DNA of 64,000 bases from a candidate division Hyd24-12 bacterium UBA5074 (GTDB taxonomy: Bacteria; Fermentibacterota; Fermentibacteria; Fermentibacterales; Fermentibacteraceae), in the NCBI GenBank assembly GCA_002414865.1, contig DIAQ01000033.1, forward strand, positions 26,851-90,850, in the 5' to 3' direction. The notes under the pieces were generated by a model. It saw nothing but the letters and a program-made list of their open reading frames with translations. It did not search any database and was not told where the DNA came from. Below, one piece after another: positions 25,870 to 33,585 of this stretch (positions are counted from its first letter, which is position 1; every line of letters begins with the position of its first letter). The translations under genes and the position numbers were made by a program.

Positions 25870-26337
25870 ATGGCCGCTCTGTTGCTCTTCAGCAGCGCGT
25901 TCAGTGATGGCGGGCCGATCCCTGCACTCCATACCTGCGACGGGGCCGACATCTCGCCCCCGCTCTCCTGGCAGGCACAGGACAGCTCGATCGTCTCCTT
26001 TGCCCTCGTCTGCGAGGACCCCGACGCGCCTCTCACGACATGGACCCACTGGGTGATCTTCAACATCCCTGCCACGACCGATTCGCTCCCCCAGGGTCTT
26101 TCCACGGAGTCCCGCCTTCCCGACGGCTCCTGCCAGGGTCTCAACAGCTGGGGGCGCACCGGATACGGCGGACCCTGCCCTCCTTCCGGCACCCATCGCT
26201 ACTTCTTCAGGCTCTACGCCCTCGATGCAATGCTCGATCTCCCGTCCCGCTCACGCCCCGCGGAAGTCGCGAGGGCCATGGACGGCCATGTCATCTACTC
26301 GGCGAGCCTGATGGGCACCTACTCCAGGCACAGGTAG
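25870..26337 (+). CDS. PEBP-family protein (YbhB/YbcL type)
   Basis: This 155-residue canonical bacterial PEBP has CDGADISPPLSW, the CEDPDAP motif, THWVIFNIP, and the ligand-loop GYGGPCPPSGTHRYFFRLYALD. Bacterial members are small soluble proteins of unclear role, thought to bind phosphate-like groups. It is the second of two adjacent copies that share only the fold and a few motifs, pointing to an old duplication. It is expressed from the strong promoter upstream. Confidence 0.88.
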   Translation: MAALLLFSSAFSDGGPIPALHTCDGADISPPLSWQAQDSSIVSFALVCEDPDAPLTTWTHWVIFNIPATTDSLPQGLSTESRLPDGSCQGLNSWGRTGYGGPCPPSGTHRYFFRLYALDAMLDLPSRSRPAEVARAMDGHVIYSASLMGTYSRHR

Positions 26338-26345
26338 GGCGCCCC

Positions 26346-27560
26346 GTGCGCCCCGAAGGCCTCCAGGGCAGCGTCCATTCACCGCTGTGGGCGCTGGACC
26401 CCGGCGTTGTGTTCCTCAACCACGGTTCGTTCGGGGCCTGCCCCCGCGAAGTGCTCGCCCACCGGAGGGCGCTCATCGAGGAACTCGAGTCCGAGCCCAT
26501 GGACTTCCTCGTCAGGAGATACCCTGGCCTTCTCGGCGAGCAGATATCCTTCCTCGAGTCGTTCCTCGATGCCGAGCCCGGCTCGATCGTGCTCGTGCAG
26601 AACGCCACGGTAGGCGTGAACACGATCCTCCGGAGCCTCCGGCTCGGACCCGGCGACGAAGTCCTGGTGACCGGCAGCGAGTACTTCTCGACGAGGAACT
26701 CCGCGCGCTCCGTCACCGAGGCCGCAGGAGCCTCGGTCAGGATGGTCGGGATCCCGTTCCCGCTCTCTGATCCCTCCGAGGCCTCGGATGCCATCCTGTC
26801 CGCCGTGACCCCCCGGACGCGGCTCGCTGTGATCGACCACATCGCGAGCCCGACGGCCCTTGTATTCGACGTCGAACAGATAACGGCCGCGCTGACATCG
26901 AGGGGCATCGAGGTGCTGGTCGACGGGGCGCACGGACCGGGCGGCGTCGATCTGAGCCTCCGCTCCGTAGGCGCGTCATACTACACCGGCAACTGCCACA
27001 AGTGGCTTTGCAGCCCGAAGGTGTGCGCTATACTCTATGTCAGGCCGGACAGGCAGGAGGGCGTCCACCCGCTCGCGATATCGCATGTCCGGGCCGACCT
27101 CGACACCCCTCTGTCGGATTTCCAGCTCGAGTTCATGTGGAACGGCACGCCCGACCCCACGGCCGCGCTGAGCGTCAGGAAGAGCGTGGAATACATGGCC
27201 TCGATCCTGCCGGGGGGCTGGACGGCCATAAGGGAGCGGAACAGGGCGTTGGCGACCGAGGCCGGCCGCAGGCTCTCGTCGGCTCTGGGGCTCCCGCCTC
27301 AGGCGCCCGACTCCATGACGGGGCCCATGGCGGCGGTCCTGCTGCCGTGGAGGCAGCCTCCCGAACCTCCCGGAGTTCTCTGGCTCGATCCGCTTCAGGT
27401 CTGGCTGAGGGAGGAGAGGGGCATAGAGGTGCCGGTCACCTGGACTCCCGGACCGCGGAGCAGGCTCCTGCGGCTCTCCGCTCAGCTCTACAACTCGCCG
27501 GAGGAGTACGACTACCTGATCGAATCCGTCCTCGAGTGCCCATTCCTCGGAGCCGACTGA
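26346..27560 (+). CDS. Class V aminotransferase-fold PLP enzyme (isopenicillin-N epimerase-like)
   Basis: This 404-residue PLP-dependent enzyme has the opening FLNHGSFGACPREVL typical of isopenicillin-N epimerase and cysteine desulfurase-like proteins. QNATVGVNTILRSL follows, then the cofactor Asp in VDGAHGPGGV and the Schiff-base lysine in TGNCHKWLCSPK. The substrate cannot be assigned; relatives include epimerases, hercynylcysteine sulfoxide lyases and desulfurases. The GTG at 26346 is 9 nt after the PEBP stop, with AGGTAGGG before it. Its end lies 7 bp from the convergent acr3 gene. Confidence 0.85.
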   Translation: MRPEGLQGSVHSPLWALDPGVVFLNHGSFGACPREVLAHRRALIEELESEPMDFLVRRYPGLLGEQISFLESFLDAEPGSIVLVQNATVGVNTILRSLRLGPGDEVLVTGSEYFSTRNSARSVTEAAGASVRMVGIPFPLSDPSEASDAILSAVTPRTRLAVIDHIASPTALVFDVEQITAALTSRGIEVLVDGAHGPGGVDLSLRSVGASYYTGNCHKWLCSPKVCAILYVRPDRQEGVHPLAISHVRADLDTPLSDFQLEFMWNGTPDPTAALSVRKSVEYMASILPGGWTAIRERNRALATEAGRRLSSALGLPPQAPDSMTGPMAAVLLPWRQPPEPPGVLWLDPLQVWLREERGIEVPVTWTPGPRSRLLRLSAQLYNSPEEYDYLIESVLECPFLGAD

Positions 27561-27567
27561 CCGGCGA

Positions 27568-28758
27568 TCAGGCTGCCGGCTCGAACCAGCCCCGCGTCCG
27601 CAGGCATATCTTCACGAGCATCAGCATCACGGGCACTTCGATCAGCACACCGACCACGGTCGCCAGCGCCGCTCCCGACGAGAGGCCGAACAGCATCGTG
27701 GCCGTGGCGATGGCCACCTCGAAATGGTTCGAGGCCCCGATCATCGCCGCCGGCGCCGCATCCTCGTAGCGGAGTTTCAGGAGCCTCGCGAGCCAGTACC
27801 CGAGCCAGAAGATCAGGTTGGTCTGGATGAAGAGGGGAATGGCGATCCAGAGGATCGTGAGGGGATTCGAGAGGATCGTCCCGCCCTTGAAACTGAACAG
27901 GAGGACCAGGGTCGTGAGAAGGGCGACGATCGTGATGGGCGTGAGGACATGGAGGAACTTCTCCCTGAACCACCGCTCGCCCCTTGCCCTGACGATCCAC
28001 CTCCTGGAGAGGTATCCCGCCACCAGGGGCAATGCCACGTAGATTGCGATGGACAGCGCCAGTGCCTGCCATGGGACCGGCAGCCTCCCGACGCCCAGCA
28101 GGAATCCGCCGAGCAGTCCGTAGAGAACCAACATCGACAGAGAGTTGATGGCGACCATCACGAGCGTCAGCCCGTCGTTGCCCCTGGCGAGATAGCTCCA
28201 GACAAGGACCATGGCCGTGCATGGCGCTATCCCCAGCAGGATGCATCCTGCGAAATAGCTGCGCCACAGTGGTACCTGCAGCATCTTGATCCCGTCGGAG
28301 AGGACCACCGTGCCCGCCCCGTGTGTCGCTCCGACCGGCAGGTCCAGGCCGAAAGGCATCTTCACCAGGTCCGTCGCGTCGGTTCCGATGAACGCGCGGA
28401 AGAGAACCCCCAGAAACAGCAGGGCGATGGCGTACATCGTGAAGGGCTTGATCGCCCAGTTCACGAATAGAGTCAGCCATACGGGCCTGCCGCTCCTGCC
28501 GGCCCTGACCACCGAAGCGAAGTCGATCTTCACCATGATCGGGTACATCATCAGGAAGAGGCAGATGGCGATCGGGATGGAAACCACCGGCGCGCCGTTC
28601 ACGAAGATCGAGAATCCATCCAGCCTGGTCGCCAGAGCGGGCGCGAGCCTGCCGAGTATGATCCCCGCGACGATGCACAAGCCAACCCACACGGTCAGAT
28701 ACCGCTCGAACACGTTCGACATCCTGCGGTCTGCAGCCGGGCACGAGGTTCCGCTCAT
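27568..28758 (-). CDS. acr3: Arsenite efflux transporter, ACR3 family
   Basis: This 396-residue inner-membrane protein has about ten hydrophobic segments and exports arsenite. Family markers are [11 protein letters not shown], the transport cysteine in [16 protein letters not shown], and [11 protein letters not shown] in the penultimate helices. An extra hydrophilic loop of about 45 residues sits before the APCTAM helix ([15 protein letters not shown]...), longer than in the short ACR3 type. It is the last gene of the arsR operon, with GGGAGGGG before its ATG and a 76-bp gap after ccdA. Confidence 0.94.
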   Translation of the reverse strand: MSGTSCPAADRRMSNVFERYLTVWVGLCIVAGIILGRLAPALATRLDGFSIFVNGAPVVSIPIAICLFLMMYPIMVKIDFASVVRAGRSGRPVWLTLFVNWAIKPFTMYAIALLFLGVLFRAFIGTDATDLVKMPFGLDLPVGATHGAGTVVLSDGIKMLQVPLWRSYFAGCILLGIAPCTAMVLVWSYLARGNDGLTLVMVAINSLSMLVLYGLLGGFLLGVGRLPVPWQALALSIAIYVALPLVAGYLSRRWIVRARGERWFREKFLHVLTPITIVALLTTLVLLFSFKGGTILSNPLTILWIAIPLFIQTNLIFWLGYWLARLLKLRYEDAAPAAMIGASNHFEVAIATATMLFGLSSGAALATVVGVLIEVPVMLMLVKICLRTRGWFEPAA

Positions 28759-28834
28759 CGCCCCTCCCTGTCCACGATCGCCTCAATCCCTGCGCAGCTC
28801 GCGAATCCATTTCGCGCAGGAGTTGGAAGGCGCT

Positions 28835-29542
28835 TCATATGGCTTTTTGCAGCATATAGATACCTGCCAGGATGACGAGGGCTCCGGCGGCGCGCCGCAG
28901 GATGGCGAGAGCTCGGGACTTCTCGTTCCAGCTCAGCAGTCTGCAGGCTGTCCCGGAGAAGGTGCCTGCGGCGACGATCACGCCACAATGGCCGATGGCG
29001 AAGCAGCCCATCATGGCTGCGGAGAGGACTGGCCGAACGGCCTGTGCGGCCAGGACCACCCCGAGCAGCGGGGCGATGAAGGCAAAGGTGCAGGGCCCCG
29101 CCGCAGCCCCGAAGACGAGGCCATAAAGGGCGGAACCCAGGAGCCCCGACCTTCTCCGTCCCGGCATCGCAACTCGTGGCGCCGGCAGGGTGAAGACCTC
29201 CATCAGGTTCAGACCGAACAGCATCAGCAGGACGGCAAGAATGATGCCCCCGGGTTTCCCCATGTCTCCCGCAATGCGCCCCGCGCTTAACGTGATGACT
29301 CCCAGGGCCGAAACGGCAACCAGGACCCCGGCGGCGAATGACGCCGAGATTCGGAACGCCTTTCTCGTGGAGGTCTCGGGATCCTTCGAGATGTAGCCCA
29401 CGAGCAGGGGGATGCTGGCGAGATGGCATGGGCTGAGAAGAATGCTCAGCATTCCCCAGACCATGGCGGCGGCAAGCCCGACAACGGGGGAGGATCCTTC
29501 GACCGCTCTCCCCAGGCCGGTCAGGAATTCACTCACCGGCAT
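28835..29542 (-). CDS. ccdA: CcdA/DsbD-like transmembrane thiol transporter
   Basis: CcdA-type proteins pass electrons from cytoplasmic thioredoxin across the inner membrane. The 235-residue protein has six hydrophobic segments and the two membrane cysteines in SPCHLASIPLLVGYI and GPCTFAFIAPLL. It overlaps the upstream thioredoxin-like gene by 14 bp. In this operon it likely keeps the thioredoxin-fold partner or the arsenic proteins reduced. Confidence 0.88.
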   Translation of the reverse strand: MPVSEFLTGLGRAVEGSSPVVGLAAAMVWGMLSILLSPCHLASIPLLVGYISKDPETSTRKAFRISASFAAGVLVAVSALGVITLSAGRIAGDMGKPGGIILAVLLMLFGLNLMEVFTLPAPRVAMPGRRRSGLLGSALYGLVFGAAAGPCTFAFIAPLLGVVLAAQAVRPVLSAAMMGCFAIGHCGVIVAAGTFSGTACRLLSWNEKSRALAILRRAAGALVILAGIYMLQKAI

Positions 29543-29945
29543 CCTCCGGTATCACGTCGTATCCCAGCTCGGTCCACTTCGCGACCATGTCCTCGGCCGA
29601 TACGACGCCCTCGTGCCTCCAGAGCTCGGTTCCGGTCTCCGAGAGGAAGATCTGCGTCGGGATCACCCTGATGCCGTAGGTGCGCGCTGCCGCCTGGTTC
29701 TCGTTCACGTCGACGAAAGAGATCTCGAGGGTCCCCTGCGTCATGTCCTCGAGACGGTCGAGCTCGGTCATCATGGTCTGGCACGGTATGCACATCTGCG
29801 AACCGAGATCGAGGACCTTCGGCAATGCCGTCAATGTCGTGTCCGGAGCTTCCAGGCGCTCGGTTCCCGTGTCACGGGTCAGGACTGCTGCGGCTGCAAG
29901 CCCGCCGACTACCAGGACTATCGCTGCCTTGGTCAATGTCTTCAT
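29529..29945 (-). CDS. Membrane-anchored thioredoxin-like protein (CIPC)
   Basis: This 138-residue protein starts with an uncleaved-looking membrane anchor or signal (TLTKAAIVLVVGGLAAAAVL). It then has a thioredoxin fold with the active site QMCIPCQTM and the cis-proline segment RVIPTQIFL. It is probably extracytoplasmic and the redox partner of the CcdA encoded immediately downstream (14-bp overlap). The CIPC dipeptide differs from the CGPC of housekeeping thioredoxin, suggesting a specialised redox potential or partner. Confidence 0.88.
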   Translation of the reverse strand: MKTLTKAAIVLVVGGLAAAAVLTRDTGTERLEAPDTTLTALPKVLDLGSQMCIPCQTMMTELDRLEDMTQGTLEISFVDVNENQAAARTYGIRVIPTQIFLSETGTELWRHEGVVSAEDMVAKWTELGYDVIPEDAGE

Positions 29946-29979
29946 CGGAGTGAATCCGTCCTTCGGAATCTGATGTTGT

Positions 29980-30219
29980 CTACTTCCCGGTCAGTATGGC
30001 CGCTATCTCATCCACTCCCGGGACTCTGCCCATGACCCTGACCTCTCCATCCACAACGAGAGCCGGAGTCATCATCACGCCGAACTTCATGATCTCCCTG
30101 ATGTCCGTAACCTTCTCGATCGACACGCCCTGGAGCTCCGCCTTCTCGACTGCCTTGTGGACGTGCTCCATGAGCTTGATGCATTTCGGGCAGCCCGTTC
30201 CCAGCACTTGAATAGTCAT
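29980..30219 (-). CDS. Small thioredoxin-fold protein (redox-active disulfide protein 2 type)
   Basis: This 79-residue cytoplasmic protein opens MTIQVLGTGCPKC, with the CPKC redox motif at residues 10-13. It has the short glutaredoxin-like fold with VMMTPALVVDGEV holding the cis-proline, matching the TIGR00412 family. Such proteins commonly accompany ArsP-like permeases, as here where it lies 20 bp from the permease gene. It may deliver reducing power or handle thiol-bound arsenic; that is an inference. Confidence 0.88.
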   Translation of the reverse strand: MTIQVLGTGCPKCIKLMEHVHKAVEKAELQGVSIEKVTDIREIMKFGVMMTPALVVDGEVRVMGRVPGVDEIAAILTGK

Positions 30220-30239
30220 CTCTTACCTCCAGTTCCGCA

Positions 30240-31535
30240 TCAGCTCGCGAAGGTGCCGAAGATGAACCCGGTGAAAGTTGCGAGAACGACCACGAGAGAA
30301 ACGAAGACCACCGTTTTCTTCGCACCCATGATGCTCCTGAGGACGAGCATGCTGGGCAGGGACAGTGCCGGGCCGGCAAGGAGAAGGGCCAGGGCCGGGC
30401 CTTTGCCCATCCCGGAACCGAGCAGTCCCTGAAGGATGGGTATCTCCGTGAGCGTGGCGAAGTACATCAGCGCGCCGGAAACGGAGGCGAAAAGATTCGC
30501 GAGCAGCGAGTTGCCGCCGACGGCTCCAGCGATCCATGTGGATGGGATCATCGCCTCATGGCCGGGCCTGCCCAGGAGGAACCCGGCGACGAGCACGCCT
30601 CCCAGGAGCAAGGGAATGATCTGACGGGCGAAGCCGACCGTCGCGTCGAACCACTCCCGGAGCTGGGGGCCACCTGTGGCGGAGAGGGCGCCCACAGCGA
30701 TGACACCAGCCGAGAACGCGTAGATCGGATGCTCCGGCCACAGCAGCGCAAGGGCAGTGACGGGAACGGAACCCAGAAGCACTCTCCTCCATCCGACCTT
30801 GAACTCGAGCACGAGGATCACGGCCAGGAGAACGGAGAATGCCGATGTGATGTACCACTTGATCTGAGCTACGAAGGCCCAGAAGGGAGCCGCCCCTTCA
30901 GGGCTGCCCCAGTTGGCGAAGACGAGGATTCCGGCCATGGAGGCGAAGTACAGAGCTGTTTTCCAGAGTGGTCGCTGAGGAGCCCCCGGCGCCGTCGCCA
31001 TGCTGGTTCGCGTCTTCTCTGACGAAGCCTTGCGGAAGAACAGGCTCATCAGGAGGCCGATGACAACGCTGAAGGCTACTGCGCCGACGGCGCGGGCGAC
31101 TCCGATCTCCAGCCCGAGCACCCTCGCCGTCATCACGATGGCCAGGATATTGATGGCGGGGCCGCTGTATAGAAATGCCGTCGCTGGCCCGAGCCCTGCT
31201 CCCATCGTATAGATGCCGGCGAAGATGGGCAGCACCGTGCACGAGCAGACGGCCAGAACGGTCCCGGATACCGAAGCGACTCCGTACGCCTTGAATCTGT
31301 TCGCCCCCGGTCCGAGGTATCGCAGGACGGAGTCCTTGTTCAGGAAGACGCCGATGGCGCCCGCGATGAACAGGGCGGGGACCAGGCAGAGGATCACATG
31401 AAGGCGGGCGTATTCGTTGAGCATGAAGAGGGATTCCCGGACTGCACCCTCGAACCGCGGCGAACCGACCGGAAGGAACCAGGCTGCGAGAAGAGCGGCA
31501 GCCAGGAGGAGAAGCGTCTTCGTCGTCGAAGTCAC
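30240..31535 (-). CDS. Permease of the DUF318/YraQ (ArsP-like) family
   Basis: This 431-residue inner-membrane permease has about ten hydrophobic segments. The hallmark VCSCTVLPIFAGIYTMGAGLGPA loop, with its paired cysteines, is present. A second related half ends with FATLTEIPILQGLLGSGMG and GPALSLPSML. ArsP members export trivalent organoarsenicals; others in the family have unknown cargo. The GTG at 31535 overlaps the arsR stop (GTGA), so a longer in-frame reading into arsR is rejected. Operon position supports a role in arsenic resistance. Confidence 0.85.
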   Translation of the reverse strand: MTSTTKTLLLLAAALLAAWFLPVGSPRFEGAVRESLFMLNEYARLHVILCLVPALFIAGAIGVFLNKDSVLRYLGPGANRFKAYGVASVSGTVLAVCSCTVLPIFAGIYTMGAGLGPATAFLYSGPAINILAIVMTARVLGLEIGVARAVGAVAFSVVIGLLMSLFFRKASSEKTRTSMATAPGAPQRPLWKTALYFASMAGILVFANWGSPEGAAPFWAFVAQIKWYITSAFSVLLAVILVLEFKVGWRRVLLGSVPVTALALLWPEHPIYAFSAGVIAVGALSATGGPQLREWFDATVGFARQIIPLLLGGVLVAGFLLGRPGHEAMIPSTWIAGAVGGNSLLANLFASVSGALMYFATLTEIPILQGLLGSGMGKGPALALLLAGPALSLPSMLVLRSIMGAKKTVVFVSLVVVLATFTGFIFGTFAS

Positions 31536-31861
31536 TGCTTGTTCTCCTTCGGGCAGGCCGGGAGCCTGCAGGCCCCTCCCGCGATCACGTTCTCCACGCA
31601 CTGGAAGAAATCGAGGACGCATCTCACCGCGAGGGTGTAGTACACCTTCGTGCCCTCCTTGCGGTCCGCCGCGAGGCCCGCGCTTCTAAGGACGGAGAGG
31701 TGTCTCGACACCGTAGAGATGTCCAGGCCGACCTCTGCGGAGAGGTCGCCCACGGTCCTCTCACCTGTCGAGAGCGCATCCACGAGATGCAGGCGGGCGG
31801 GATTGGCGAGGGCGGAGAGTATCGATGCCCTTCTTCGATAGATCTCGTTGTTCGACGACAT
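31532..31861 (-). CDS. arsR: ArsR/SmtB-family transcriptional repressor
   Basis: This 109-residue winged-helix repressor has the recognition helix in DISTVSRHLSVLRSAGL and the wing DRKEGTKVYYTL. The classical ELCVCDL arsenic site is absent. Instead four cysteines lie in the C-terminal tail (Cys81, Cys88, Cys98, Cys103), suggesting a distinct arsenite-sensing site. AAGGAGGAGAACC gives a strong ribosome-binding site. It is the first gene of the arsenic operon and probably represses it through the adjacent operator. Confidence 0.92.
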   Translation of the reverse strand: MSSNNEIYRRRASILSALANPARLHLVDALSTGERTVGDLSAEVGLDISTVSRHLSVLRSAGLAADRKEGTKVYYTLAVRCVLDFFQCVENVIAGGACRLPACPKENKQ

Positions 31862-31872
31862 GGTTCTCCTCC

Positions 31873-31917
31873 TTGCAAACTTATGCAAATATACAAATAT
31901 TCGTTCCTGGATCAACA
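31873..31917 (-). promoter_or_regulatory. Predicted arsR promoter with operator-like repeats
   Basis: On the minus strand, TTGATC, a 16-bp spacer and TATATT precede arsR. Three A/T-rich half-sites (TGCAAAC, TGCAAAT, TACAAAT on the plus strand, 31874-31898) lie over and just downstream of the -10 box. This is the kind of place an ArsR dimer blocks transcription. It is the most AT-rich spot in the window. Confidence 0.55.
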
Positions 31918-31928
31918 GGAGCTCGATC

Positions 31929-31957
31929 TTGGCAATCGCGGACATTTCCGCGATACT
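31929..31957 (+). promoter_or_regulatory. Predicted promoter and palindromic operator of the selenoprotein pair
   Basis: TTGGCA (31929-31934), a 17-bp spacer and GATACT (31952-31957) face the 32003 gene. The spacer is filled by a perfect inverted repeat, ATCGCGGA-CATT-TCCGCGAT (31935-31954), overlapping the -10 box. This is a classic repressor position. The transcript would begin about 38 nt before the ATG. Confidence 0.55.
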
Positions 31958-32002
31958 GATCGAAACCGCGTGGAAAAGCAGCCTTGCATGCGAGGAGGCA
32001 AG

Positions 32003-32644
32003 ATGGGGAAGATTCTGGCTGTTCTGCTGCTGGCCGTGCTGCCCGTCACCGCAGCCACCATAACGGTCGGCAGCCCTCAGATATCGTCGAGCGATCCCTG
32101 GTGCGGCTCCTGAAGCCCCCAGATGCGCTACCAGGCGGTAGTGCTGGGCGAAGAGATGCAGGGAGCCTGTGACATCCTCTCGGTGGCATGGCAGCGGACC
32201 ACTTCGGGGAACGACCAGGGCCATTACTATGACGTCAACATCTACATGGGCCTCTGTGCATCGGACCAGCTCGGCTCGGTCTTCGAAGACAACTGGGTGC
32301 CGGGCACCAAGACGCTGGTATTCTCCACCGACCAGCTCGACCTGTCCGCCGGCGTCAACGAATGGGAGCCGATCACGCTCGATGCGCCATACTGGTACGG
32401 CGGTCAGCAGAACCTGCTCCTCGAGGTCGAGTGGGGCTCCGCCAACACCTCCTACAGTTTCTACACATGGAAATGGGATACCGGGGCCGTGCGATCGATC
32501 AAGGCCGTCGACCTCGCCGCGCCGTCGGGCATAATGTCGACCCAGATGTCCGAGCTCCAGTTCACGGCAGACCTCGACCTGGAGGTCGACACCTTCGGCT
32601 GCATCAAGACCCTGTTCATCGGCGGAGAGGAGCGGGGGGAATGA
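32003..32644 (+). CDS. Predicted secreted selenoprotein A with in-frame UGA at codon 37
   Basis: Reading starts at ATG 32003, with GAGGAGG 5 nt upstream. A signal peptide (KILAVLLLAVLPVTAA) is followed by TITVG and a Cys34-Gly-Ser motif, then an in-frame TGA (32111-32113) as codon 37. The frame then stays open for 176 more codons to a TGA at 32642-32644. If the UGA is read as selenocysteine the product is 213 residues with a CxxU redox motif near the mature N-terminus. After it comes a beta-rich domain (MRYQAVVLGEEM, then NIYMGLCASDQLGSVFEDN and APYWYGGQQNLLLEVEW). A conserved hairpin starts 5-12 nt after the TGA, and selA/selB are encoded nearby. The alternatives, a pseudogene or restart at Met41, would lose the secretion signal and do not explain the matching neighbour. 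The biological role is unknown. Confidence 0.82.
32111..32148 (+). promoter_or_regulatory. Candidate bacterial SECIS element of selenoprotein A
   Basis: The UGA (32111-32113) is followed by a hairpin. The 8-bp upper stem GCGCTACC/GGTAGTGC (32125-32132 and 32137-32144, one G-U) carries an AGGC loop. A lower stem CCCA/TGGG (32118-32121 and 32145-32148) is separated from it by a 3-nt bulge. There are 19 nt between the UGA and the loop, and the second loop base is G. This fits the bacterial SECIS pattern as I know it (loop 16-37 nt from the UGA, a G in the first two loop positions). Confidence 0.75.
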
Positions 32645-33279
32645 AGATCCTGCCGCTGCCCCTGCTGGCCCTTGCATTCCTCGCGCCGGCCGCGACGATA
32701 ACCATCGGGCAGGAGGAGCTCTCGGGCGGCGAGCCGCTCTGCTGCTCCTGAGTCGAGTCCCTGCACTACCAGGTGGTGGTGCTCGATTCGGAGATCGGGG
32801 GAGCGTTCCAGATCCAGGAGCTGTCACTCGTGCGGCACAGCTCGGGTTCTACGCCCGCCCCGACGAACTTCAGCGATTTCCAGATCTGGTTCGGACTGAC
32901 CGATTCCGACCAGCTCTCGTCGATGTTCGAGGACAATTTCATCCCCGGCACACGCACGCTCGTGTTCGACCGCGACTCGCTCTACCTTTCCGCGAGTCCG
33001 GGCGAGCAGATCGACTTCGAGCTGGACCAGCCCTTCTGGTACGGAGGAACGCACAACCTCGTGGTCGAGATCCTCTGGTCGGACGGCGAGGAGATCGGCT
33101 CCGAGTGCGTGTACACCTGGCAGTGGAACACGGGCGCCATGAGGTGCGCGTCAGGCCCGTACACGGCGTCCTCGGGCAGCCTCACCAGCATGATCCCGAT
33201 GCTGGTCCTCACAGGAGTGCAGGCGCTCGACCAGACCACTTTCGCGGCGGTGAAGTCGTCCTTTTCCGGGAGCCCCTGA
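32641..33279 (+). CDS. Predicted secreted selenoprotein B, paralogue of A, in-frame UGA at codon 37
   Basis: It begins at ATG 32641, overlapping the stop of gene A (ATGA), behind a GGGGGGA site. A signal peptide (KILPLPLLALAFLAPAA), then TITIG and Cys34-Cys-Ser, lead to an in-frame TGA (32749-32751), again exactly codon 37. The frame stays open to TGA 33277-33279, giving 212 residues. The remainder is clearly homologous to gene A: HYQVVVL versus RYQAVVL, SDQLSSMFEDNFIPGTRTLVF versus SDQLGSVFEDNWVPGTKTLVF, and PFWYGG versus PYWYGG. The sequences have otherwise diverged widely, so retention of both the UGA position and the hairpin points to selection. No start codon other than GTG lies just after the UGA, and a restart would lack a signal peptide. 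Function unknown; the CxxU motif suggests extracytoplasmic thiol or peroxide chemistry. Confidence 0.82.
32749..32789 (+). promoter_or_regulatory. Candidate bacterial SECIS element of selenoprotein B
   Basis: The UGA (32749-32751) is followed by an 8-bp stem GCACTACC/GGTGGTGC (32763-32770 and 32775-32782) with an AGGT loop. The loop begins 19 nt after the UGA, the same spacing as in gene A. Stem pair 3 changes from G-U in A to A-U in B, and pair 5 from U-A to U-G, so pairing is kept despite base changes. A lower stem GAGTC/GATTC (32755-32759 and 32785-32789) can form. Confidence 0.75.
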
Positions 33280-33326
33280 GCGGCGCCGGACGGGTTCCGA
33301 GCGATTTCCGGGATATCGATGCACAT

Positions 33327-33349
33327 GACCCGGCAGGGATCCGGGGTCG
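33327..33349 (+). terminator. Weak hairpin after the selenoprotein genes
   Basis: GACCCGG and CCGGGGTC pair with one bulged G around a 7-nt loop. There is no T tract, so it is at best a weak terminator in the 116-bp gap before tRNA-Arg. Nothing else is recognised in that gap apart from poor promoter boxes (TTGCCT at 33355, AATATT at 33380). Confidence 0.25.
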
Positions 33350-33395
33350 CAGTGTTGCCTCCTCCGGGCGGCGCTTGGCAATATTCGCGTGCGGT

Positions 33396-33472
33396 GCGCC
33401 CGTAGCTCAGCTGGATAGAGCAGCGGACTTCTAATCCGCAGGTCTCGCGTTCGAGTCGCGACGGGCGTACCA
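33396..33472 (+). tRNA. tRNA-Arg (anticodon TCT)
   Basis: This 77-nt cloverleaf has acceptor stem GCGCCCG/CGGGCGT, a standard D arm (GTAGCTCAGCTGGATAGAGC), anticodon loop CTTCTAA within stem GCGGA/TCCGC, T loop GTTCGAGTC, and an encoded CCA end. It reads AGA codons, and AGG by wobble. Confidence 0.96.
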
Positions 33473-33477
33473 CTCTC

Positions 33478-33507
33478 CGGAAGGCCTTCCCGGCAGGCGG
33501 CCTTCCG
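33478..33507 (+). terminator. Hairpin downstream of tRNA-Arg
   Basis: A perfect 9-bp stem CGGAAGGCC/GGCCTTCCG encloses a 12-nt loop, 5 nt after the tRNA. It is followed by TTCC only. It is probably a transcription terminator or processing hairpin. Confidence 0.55.
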
Positions 33508-33585
33508 TTCCACCATCTCCAGGCCCGCCCTCCCGTGGGCCGGCACCGACTCAAGGCTCCCGCACGGACCCGGGCACGATACGGA

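Noticed and set aside
32123..32644. Separate gene starting at the ATG after the first TGA
   Set aside because: It would lack the signal peptide, has no Shine-Dalgarno, and the paralogue has no equivalent ATG.
32003..33279. The TGA codons as pseudogene lesions, sequencing errors, or a recoded stop codon genome-wide
   Set aside because: Both copies have TGA at the same codon with a downstream hairpin, reading frames are otherwise intact, and selA/selB are nearby. TGA is the ordinary stop of many genes here (for example uvrB, purL, selenoprotein B), so a global reassignment does not fit.
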